Shown here: positions 15,184-19,937 of the stretch, in pieces
Layout: each line of letters starts with the position of its first letter
Position numbering within the stretch: the first letter of the stretch is position 1
NCBI GenBank assembly: GCA_949742895.1
Contig: CATJRT010000298.1
Location: forward strand, 1 to 19,937
From: an uncultured Eubacteriales bacterium
Lineage (GTDB): Bacteria > Bacillota_A > Clostridia > Oscillospirales > Oscillospiraceae
DNA length: 19,937 nucleotides
Reading direction: 5' to 3'
Notes under the pieces: model-generated
Seen by the model: the letters and a program-made list of their open reading frames with translations, nothing else
Told to the model about the DNA's origin: nothing
The model's database searches: none
Position numbers and translations under genes: made by a program

Positions 15184-15201
15184 TTTGGTATATATATCAA
15201 A
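15184..15201 (+). other. AT-rich hairpin before fliK
   Basis: TTTGGTA (15184-15190) pairs with TATCAAA (15195-15201), six Watson-Crick pairs and one G-T, around a 4-nt loop. It lies 2 nt before the fliK ribosome binding site AAGGAGG (15204-15210). The TATATATAT core could also look like a -10 box, but no -35 is seen at proper spacing. Confidence 0.35.
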
Positions 15202-15217
15202 ATAAGGAGGTGAAACA

Positions 15218-16378
15218 ATGACAGACAAGATCAGCAGCGCAGCCATTACCATGGTGCAGAATGCAGCGCTCCAGATGGACCCTGCCAAGCTCGCTTCATC
15301 AGCGAAGGATGGCGGGGAGAACGACTTTCAGAAGCTTCTGGAGAAAAAGAGCAGGCCCGTGAAGGTTGTTGACCAGGATCAGGATGAGACCGGTACTGAG
15401 GAGACTACCACGGCGCTGAAAAGAAAGAGGTCCCTCCTGTTGGGAAAGAAGCTTGAGATGCAGCCGGGGGAGCTGGTGCAGATTGTCCAGTTTGATATGC
15501 AGCCCGGCATTATCCCGACGCCTCAGCCCGTTCAGCCCAAGCTGGAAATCATGAGTGCCGGGGAGCTGTCCCAGATGCTGTCTGTGGAGAACGTCGAGGA
15601 AGGTAAGCTGATCACGGACGAGTTTGCCCAGGCCGACGCGGTGCAGGTGCTTCAGGTTCCCGTACAAGAGCCGGTCCAGGAGGAACAGCCCCAAATAGTG
15701 GAGGTGGACGCCCAGCCCCAGCAGGAGATGGACACAATCCAGCCCCGTGAGACCCGTCAGGTGGAAGCGCCCACGGAGGAGCCGGTGCAGGAAGTCCGGC
15801 ACACAGAGAAGCTGGTTCAGAACGATAAGGAACCGGAGGCGGAGATCGCCGGGGCGGAGCAGGCCCCACGGCCCGTATTTGAGCGCGTGGAGGCGGCCCC
15901 CGTCAAGGTGGGCGAGACCTACCGGGCGGAGGACAGTCAGCAGGTGGACCAGCCCGATGTGGCCAGCCAGATCGACAGCAAGCTCGGTCAGGCTCTGGAG
16001 CGAGGCGATTCCTATGTCCGCATCCAGTTGGACCCTGAGGCCCTGGGCCAGGTGACGGTGGAAATCAGCCAGAGCTCCGACGGTGCCTTGCGGGTGGCCA
16101 TTACCGCCCACAGCAGCGAGACACGGAGCCTGCTGGAGCGGCACAGCAGCGATTTGCAGGGACTGCTCAGCAGCCGCACCCAGCAGAATGTTCAGGTGGA
16201 GGTCCAGCGCCAGCAGGAGAGCCAGCAGGGCCAAAACCAGCACCCCTACGACGGACACAACGGCCACGCCCAGGAACAGAGCGGACAGCAGCACCAGCGC
16301 CGCCAGGAGCGCAGCAGCCAGGACTTTATCCAGCAGCTCCGTCTGGGCCTGATCCCCATGGAGGACGGCGAGGATTGA
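15218..16378 (+). CDS. fliK: flagellar hook-length control protein FliK
   Basis: FliK (386 residues) is secreted during hook growth, measures hook length and switches export specificity at FlhB. As in the family, the N-terminal two thirds are low-complexity and rich in Gln, Glu, Pro and Val (residues about 90-250). The C-terminal Flg_hook domain is conserved: YVRIQLDPEALGQVTVEI (from 266) and ALRVAITAHSSETRSLLERH, then LLSSRTQQNVQVEV. A Gln/His-rich tail follows (about 330-370). AAGGAGGTG at 15204-15212 gives a strong start at ATG 15218. Position between fliJ and flgD supports the call. Middle-region sequence is not diagnostic. Confidence 0.92.
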   Translation: MTDKISSAAITMVQNAALQMDPAKLASSAKDGGENDFQKLLEKKSRPVKVVDQDQDETGTEETTTALKRKRSLLLGKKLEMQPGELVQIVQFDMQPGIIPTPQPVQPKLEIMSAGELSQMLSVENVEEGKLITDEFAQADAVQVLQVPVQEPVQEEQPQIVEVDAQPQQEMDTIQPRETRQVEAPTEEPVQEVRHTEKLVQNDKEPEAEIAGAEQAPRPVFERVEAAPVKVGETYRAEDSQQVDQPDVASQIDSKLGQALERGDSYVRIQLDPEALGQVTVEISQSSDGALRVAITAHSSETRSLLERHSSDLQGLLSSRTQQNVQVEVQRQQESQQGQNQHPYDGHNGHAQEQSGQQHQRRQERSSQDFIQQLRLGLIPMEDGED

Positions 16379-16400
16379 CACGGAAAGGAGTGAAAACGAA

Positions 16401-17126
16401 GTGGCAAACAATTTTATGGCAGACCTGAGCGGCGTGGCTGGCGCTGGTATTAATACTGTCGCAGTCAACAGCACCAGCCGGCCCAACAACACTGAGCTGA
16501 ATATGGAGGATTTTTTAACATTGATGATTGTTCAGCTCCAGAACCAGGGCATCGACGACACTGCCGACACCAGCGAGATGCTTAATCAGATGGTACAGAT
16601 GCAGATGATTACCGCCCTGGCCAACATGACCGACGCCAGCCTGATGAGCTATGCCAGCTCTTTGGTGGGCAAGGAGGTTACAATCGGCGTAATGAAGGAT
16701 GGCGAGCTGCAAGAGCAGGTCATCACCATCATCGGCACTGGTGTGTCCGACGGCCAACAGGTTGTGTTCGGCAGCGACGGCAACACTTACGCCCTGAGCC
16801 AGATCATGGCGGTGGGACGCCTGCCCGAGATCAAGGACCCTGAGACGCCCGACAAGCCCGGCGACGAGACCGACAAGCCTGTGGACGGCGTTGACAAGCC
16901 AGACGGGAGCGAGAAGCCCGATGACAGCACCGATAAGCCTGTGGACGGCGTTGATAAGCCAGACGGGAGCGAGACCCCCGGTGACAGCACCGACAAACCG
17001 GTGGATGGGACCGATAAGCCCGCTGACGACCGGCCTGTGGTCCCCGGTGATGATGCCAGCGAAAACACCCCCGAGGAGGGCGGAGAAACCGCAGTAGACC
17101 CCACCGCACCTACGGAAGGAACCTGA
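16401..17126 (+). CDS. flgD: flagellar hook assembly (cap) protein FlgD with repetitive acidic tail
   Basis: FlgD caps the growing hook and is needed for FlgE polymerisation; it is exported. Of 241 residues, 30-145 are the conserved FlgD part: MEDFLTLMIVQLQNQGIDDT, then EMLNQMVQMQMITALANMTDASLMSYASSLVGKEV. From 146 to the end is a tail of Asp, Lys, Pro, Thr and Gly containing two nearly identical 20-residue repeats (158-177, 178-197) and a partial third. This tail is not a normal FlgD immunoglobulin-like domain. The start is GTG at 16401, with GGAAAGGAG (16382-16390) 10 nt upstream; the next ATG at 16416 is too far. It follows fliK by 22 nt. Confidence 0.93.
   Translation: MANNFMADLSGVAGAGINTVAVNSTSRPNNTELNMEDFLTLMIVQLQNQGIDDTADTSEMLNQMVQMQMITALANMTDASLMSYASSLVGKEVTIGVMKDGELQEQVITIIGTGVSDGQQVVFGSDGNTYALSQIMAVGRLPEIKDPETPDKPGDETDKPVDGVDKPDGSEKPDDSTDKPVDGVDKPDGSETPGDSTDKPVDGTDKPADDRPVVPGDDASENTPEEGGETAVDPTAPTEGT
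16872..17030 (+). repeat. 60-bp tandem repeats in flgD encoding DKP-rich units
   Basis: Unit 1 is 16872-16931, unit 2 is 16932-16991, and a partial unit 3 is 16992-17030. Each full unit encodes DKPVDGVDKPDGSE(K/T)P(D/G)DST. The copies are very similar at DNA level, so copy number could change by recombination or slippage without shifting the frame. Confidence 0.9.
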
Positions 17127-17137
17127 GGTGAGATGAC

Positions 17138-17518
17138 ATGATCCAGCGCGTATCAGGGCTTCAGCCGCGCACTGCGGTTCAGCCCCAGAGCGGAAAGAGC
17201 CCGCAGGGAAGCGGCTTCGGCGCCCTGCTCCAGCAGGAGCTGGAGAAAAGCGCGCAGCCGGCGCAGAGCGTGGCCTTTTCCAAGCACGCCATCTCCCGAG
17301 TCCAGGAGCGGGGTATCCAGGTTACGCCAGACCTGATGGATCAGCTGGCGGGCAGCGTGGTCCGGGCGCAGGCCAAAGGAGCCACTAATATCCTGGCCAT
17401 GGACGCAGAGAAGGCATTCATCATCAACGTGCCCAGCGCCAAAGTAATTACCGCAATTACCCAGGAAGAAATGAAGGAAAATATCTTCACAAACATTGAC
17501 GGCGCCGTATTCCTGTAA
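17138..17518 (+). CDS. conserved flagellar operon protein (TIGR02530-like), hook assembly region
   Basis: This protein of 126 residues matches the small family found between flgD and flgE in many Firmicutes (TIGR02530 / putative flagellar Pfam family; assignment from memory of the pattern). The conserved half is FSKHAISRVQERGIQVTPD (47-65), then KGATNILAMDAEKAFIINV and AKVITAITQEEMKENIFTNIDGAVFL at the C-terminus. The first 45 residues are Gln/Ser-rich and variable. It has no signal peptide or membrane segment. GAGGTGA (17125-17131) overlaps the flgD stop and sits 6 nt before the ATG, so it is coupled to flgD. Its biochemical role is not established; location suggests hook assembly. Confidence 0.88.
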   Translation: MIQRVSGLQPRTAVQPQSGKSPQGSGFGALLQQELEKSAQPAQSVAFSKHAISRVQERGIQVTPDLMDQLAGSVVRAQAKGATNILAMDAEKAFIINVPSAKVITAITQEEMKENIFTNIDGAVFL

Positions 17519-17546
17519 TATCATAAGACAGAAGGCAGGACCGGAT

Positions 17547-17578
17547 TCGGAGGCCTTCGGCCTGTGTCCGACTGACAC
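17547..17578 (+). other. two competing hairpins upstream of flgE
   Basis: AGGCC (17551-17555) pairs with GGCCT (17559-17563), extended by TCGG (17547-17550) with CCGA (17568-17571) across a small bulge. Alternatively GTGTC (17564-17568) pairs with GACAC (17574-17578). The two share bases and cannot both form fully. No T-run follows. They lie in the 102-nt gap before the hook gene. Confidence 0.5.
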
Positions 17579-17599
17579 GGGCCGGGCGGTGCCAGGTCG

Positions 17600-17620
17600 A
17601 AAGGAGTTAATGAATTAACC
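17600..17620 (+). promoter_or_regulatory. flgE ribosome binding site with hairpin in the spacer
   Basis: AAAGGAG (17600-17606) is 14 nt from the flgE ATG at 17621, too far for normal spacing. The spacer itself folds: GTTAA (17606-17610) pairs with TTAAC (17615-17619) around loop TGAA, which would shorten the distance. A two-codon frame (ATG AAT TAA, 17610-17618) also lies inside it. Confidence 0.55.
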
Positions 17621-18778
17621 ATGACTGGTTCCATGTATGCAGCAATCGCGGGTCTGCGGACCCATATGCAAAACCTGAACGTCATCGGCCACAATGTGGC
17701 CAACGTAAACACCCAGGGCTATAAGTCCAGCCGGTCTGTGTTCGAGACCGCTATCTATACCACCATTTCCGGCGGATCCAACGGCACCGCCGTTGTGGGC
17801 GGCAGAAACCCCTCCCAGATTGGCTACGGTGCCAATCTGGCGTCGGTGGACATCGACATGAGCACCGGCAACTTCGGCGTCACCGGCAACCCCACCGACC
17901 TGATGCTGGACGGCGACGGCTTCTTCATCGTGGGTGACAAGACCCTTGCAGACAACTTTACCGGAGGCGCGGAGGATGTCAGCCGCCTCAGCGCATTTGA
18001 CCTGACACGGGTGGGCAATTTCAATTTCAAGTCTGACGGATACCTGACCAAGCAGGACGGCAAGGTGGTCTATGGCTTTTTGTGCACCGGCGTCGTGACC
18101 CAGGAGGATATCGACGCGGCGGGTGATGACTCTGGGCTTGTGTTAGGCGAGCCTAAGTTTAGTGACCAGCTTGTACCCATCCGTTTCCCTCGGGTGGCGG
18201 TGGATGAGAACGGCGCCGTCTCCATTGCCTACCCCGGGTTTGATGAGGAGACTGGGCACCTGACCGACGCCACCGGCGAGAACGGCGAGCAGCTGTCCAT
18301 GGCTACCTTCACCAGCATCACCTTTAACCCCGATACCGGCCTGATCACCGGTATTAGCGACGACACCAACGAGAAAGTTACCATTGGTTGCATTGCCGTA
18401 GGCCGGGTGACCAACCCCAACGGCGTAACCTCTATGGGGAGCAGCTACTACCGGGCCGGGGATGGCTCCGGCGGATTGATGATCAATGTGCTTGGCGGCA
18501 ACGCGGAGGATATGGGCATCGCCTATGTGAACGGTTCCCTGTCCGACGAGGCCGACGGCGAGAACCCCGCCTTGGGCGACGACGGCATGGTGGATGGCCT
18601 GCGTATTCGTAACGGCGGCACCACCAAGATGCGCTCCAGCGGTCTGGAGCAGTCCAAGGCCGACCTGGCCCAGGAGATCGCCAATATGATTACCACCCAG
18701 CGCGGCTATCAGGCTAATACCCGCATTATCACCGTAACCGACTCCATGCTGGAGGAATTGGTCAACATGAAGCGCTAA
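17621..18778 (+). CDS. flgE: flagellar hook protein FlgE
   Basis: FlgE (385 residues) polymerises into the hook that joins rod and filament. The N-terminus has the axial-protein signature IGHNVANVNTQGYKSS (22-37), followed by the D0/D1 strands (LDGDGFFIVGD, RVGNFNFKSDGYLTKQDG). The centre holds hook-type beta segments rich in Asp, Gly and Thr. The C-terminal assembly helix is QEIANMITTQRGYQANTRI and VTDSMLEELVNMKR. Intermediate length between Bacillus and enteric FlgE suggests a modest extra outer domain. The start is set by homology to other N-termini; its ribosome binding site has an odd folded spacer. It stands alone, with gaps of 102 nt before and 100 nt after, both holding GC-rich hairpins. 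Confidence 0.95.
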   Translation: MTGSMYAAIAGLRTHMQNLNVIGHNVANVNTQGYKSSRSVFETAIYTTISGGSNGTAVVGGRNPSQIGYGANLASVDIDMSTGNFGVTGNPTDLMLDGDGFFIVGDKTLADNFTGGAEDVSRLSAFDLTRVGNFNFKSDGYLTKQDGKVVYGFLCTGVVTQEDIDAAGDDSGLVLGEPKFSDQLVPIRFPRVAVDENGAVSIAYPGFDEETGHLTDATGENGEQLSMATFTSITFNPDTGLITGISDDTNEKVTIGCIAVGRVTNPNGVTSMGSSYYRAGDGSGGLMINVLGGNAEDMGIAYVNGSLSDEADGENPALGDDGMVDGLRIRNGGTTKMRSSGLEQSKADLAQEIANMITTQRGYQANTRIITVTDSMLEELVNMKR

Positions 18779-18802
18779 ACCTGAACGGCGCTGACGCGGC
18801 GA

Positions 18803-18834
18803 GGCCCGGGGGAGGGGTGACCTCCCTCCGGGCC
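18803..18834 (+). other. very stable hairpin between flgE and flbD
   Basis: GGCCCGG (18803-18809) pairs with CCGGGCC (18828-18834), continued by GGGAGG (18810-18815) with CCTCCC (18821-18826), with one bulged T at 18827 and loop GGTGA: 13 pairs. No T-run follows. It starts 24 nt after the flgE stop and is well placed to protect the 3' end of flgE mRNA or partly end transcription. Confidence 0.7.
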
Positions 18835-18878
18835 AGCCCCCTGTGAACCCATCAAATTGGGAGAAGGAGGTCTCTGAC

Positions 18879-19094
18879 ATGATCGTCCTGACAAAACGCA
18901 ACCACGAAAAGTTCCTGGTGAACCACCTGCAAATCGAGTACATTGAGAGCATCCCCGAGTCCAAGATCGTAATGATGAACCATGACTATTACCTCGTCCG
19001 CGAAAGCACGGAAGAGATTATTGATAAAATCGCGCGGTACAATGCCAAGGTCATGGATATCCAGCGCGAAATTGCCGTCATCGACCGGCGGTAA
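18879..19094 (+). CDS. flbD: FlbD/SwrD family small flagellar protein
   Basis: This protein of 71 residues shows the FlbD family pattern: MIVLTKRNHEKFLVNHLQIEYIE at the N-terminus, then a central PESKIVMMNHDYYLVRES and a helical end (EEIIDKIARYNAKV). The family is encoded next to flgE and motA/fliL in many bacteria; Bacillus SwrD increases motor power, possibly via the stators, which fits the motA gene downstream. GAAGGAGG (18863-18870) lies 8 nt before ATG 18879. An in-frame ATG at 18843 would add 12 residues but has no such site and is rejected. It has no membrane segment or signal peptide. The mechanism is not fully known. It is not the unrelated Caulobacter FlbD activator. Confidence 0.88.
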   Translation: MIVLTKRNHEKFLVNHLQIEYIESIPESKIVMMNHDYYLVRESTEEIIDKIARYNAKVMDIQREIAVIDRR

Positions 19095-19106
19095 CTATAG
19101 AATACG

Positions 19107-19138
19107 CTCCAGGCGCCGGTGCGCGCGCCCGGTTGGAG
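19107..19138 (+). other. hairpin overlapping the motA ribosome binding site
   Basis: CTCCA (19107-19111) pairs with TGGAG (19134-19138), continued by GGCGC (19112-19116) with GCGCC (19125-19129) across a 4-nt bulge. The 3' arm includes GGAG of the motA Shine-Dalgarno GGAGGT (19135-19140), so folding would reduce motA translation. Confidence 0.5.
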
Positions 19139-19151
19139 GTAGAAACAAGCT

Positions 19152-19937
19152 ATGAATATAACCTATATCATCGGCATTGTGCTGGCGTTCGTGGTGTTCC
19201 TCCTGGGCATCGTCATGAACATCAACATCACGCCCGCCGCCGCAGCCAAGGCCGCTGAGGCAGGCGAGGGGGCCATCGCGTTCCACATGGAAAATCTGTG
19301 GAACTTCATCGACCCGGCCAGTATCTTCATCGTTATCGGCTGTACCTTGGCCATCGTGGTGGCCAGCTTCCCGGGGAGTACGCTGGGTGCCATCCCCAAG
19401 CACTTTGGCATCATGCTGAATGCGAAGAAGTTCAACCCCATGAACATCATCGACCAGCTTGTGGACCTGGCCCAGACCGCCCGTAAGAACGGTCTGCTGT
19501 CCTTGGAGGAAAAGGCCAACCAGCAGGAAGATCCCTTCTTCAAGCAGGCGATCATGCTCATCGTGGACGCCAACGACCCGGACAAGGTACGGGCTATCCT
19601 GGAAAACGACATCGAGTGTATGTCCGCCCGGCATGAGGATGCAGCCTCACTATACGATCGAGCATCGTCAGTGGCTCCAGCCTTCGGCATGGTGGGTACG
19701 CTGGTGGGTCTGATCAACATGCTGGCCAACATGAACGTGGGTGAAAGCGGCGGGGCGTCCAGCCTGGGCCAAGACATGGGCACCGCCCTGATTACCACTC
19801 TGTACGGCTGTATCCTGGCCCATATCATCTTTGGCCCCATCGCCAACAACCTGCGTATCCGGGACAGCGAGGAAGTGCTGTGCAAGCAGATCATCGTGGA
19901 GGGCATCATGTCCATCCAGTCCGGCGAGAACCCCAAG
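19152..19937 (+). CDS. motA: flagellar motor stator protein MotA (3' partial)
   Basis: This is the proton- or sodium-channel stator subunit; the first 262 residues are visible and the frame runs off the right edge. Four membrane segments are seen: about 3-22, 53-74, 172-192 and 207-232. Arg111 and Glu119 in RKNGLLSLEE match the rotor-contacting Arg90 and Glu98 of Escherichia coli MotA with identical spacing. Pro176 (VAPAFGMVGTLVGLI) and Pro229 (FGPIANN) match the two channel prolines. Odd point: the loop between the first two segments carries about 20 extra residues, Ala-rich (TPAAAAKAAEAGEGAIAF). GGAGGT (19135-19140) lies 11 nt upstream, partly in a hairpin. motB would be expected next but is outside the window. 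Confidence 0.95.
   Translation, partial: MNITYIIGIVLAFVVFLLGIVMNINITPAAAAKAAEAGEGAIAFHMENLWNFIDPASIFIVIGCTLAIVVASFPGSTLGAIPKHFGIMLNAKKFNPMNIIDQLVDLAQTARKNGLLSLEEKANQQEDPFFKQAIMLIVDANDPDKVRAILENDIECMSARHEDAASLYDRASSVAPAFGMVGTLVGLINMLANMNVGESGGASSLGQDMGTALITTLYGCILAHIIFGPIANNLRIRDSEEVLCKQIIVEGIMSIQSGENPK

Noticed and set aside
15189..15194. TATATA before fliK as an internal promoter -10
   Set aside because: No -35-like sequence at 16-18 bp; the AT-rich patch is better explained as a small hairpin next to the ribosome binding site.

Overview
The window looks like chromosome from a motile, GC-rich member of the Clostridia, most like the Oscillospiraceae and relatives. The evidence is strong AAGGAGG-type ribosome binding sites, a Gram-positive flagellar gene order (flgB-flgC-fliE-fliF-fliG-fliH-fliI-fliJ-fliK-flgD-[TIGR02530-like]-flgE-flbD-motA), an flbD/swrD-type gene, and high GC in genes with an AT-rich leader. 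No species can be named from the sequence alone. All genes are on the + strand.

Region 1 (1-7766) is a signal-transduction cluster. It holds the C-terminus of a hybrid histidine kinase, a soluble PAS-PAS hybrid kinase, a REC-HD-GYP-PAS-GGDEF protein carrying both cyclic-di-GMP synthesis and degradation signatures, a stand-alone HPt protein, and a membrane hybrid kinase with an extracellular sensor and two receiver domains. The last three genes are joined by ATGA overlaps. No DNA-binding output is visible, so the natural reading is a phosphorelay (kinase - REC - HPt - REC) whose output is c-di-GMP turnover. The membrane kinase gene contains a run of 10 G residues (5889-5898). Gaining or losing one G would truncate the protein before its kinase domain. 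The cluster ends in a clear intrinsic terminator (7771-7803).

Region 2 (7767-8246) is a 480-bp AT-rich non-coding stretch between terminator and flgB. It holds two inverted repeats, an extended -10 promoter (7949-7977), a roughly 260-nt leader with interleaved complementary segments that could form a pseudoknot, a second promoter-like module resembling the first, and a short hairpin just before a partly sequestered flgB ribosome binding site.

Region 3 (8247-19937) is the flagellar operon: proximal rod (flgB, flgC), rod-MS-ring junction (fliE), MS ring (fliF), switch (fliG), export ATPase complex (fliH, fliI, fliJ), hook-length ruler (fliK), hook cap (flgD), a conserved flagellar-operon protein, hook (flgE), flbD, and the stator gene motA, which runs off the end. 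Most genes are tightly packed or overlapping, but four gaps of 100-103 nt interrupt the operon. At least four gaps (fliE-fliF, orf-flgE, flgE-flbD, flbD-motA) carry GC-rich hairpins without a U-tract, suggesting segment-specific mRNA processing or stability. FlgD has an unusual repetitive acidic DKP tail. FliG and MotA show local departures from their family pattern.

The juxtaposition suggests that the kinase cluster sets c-di-GMP levels and so motility, while the flagellar operon has its own complex leader. That functional link is inference; only the gene order and motifs are seen.
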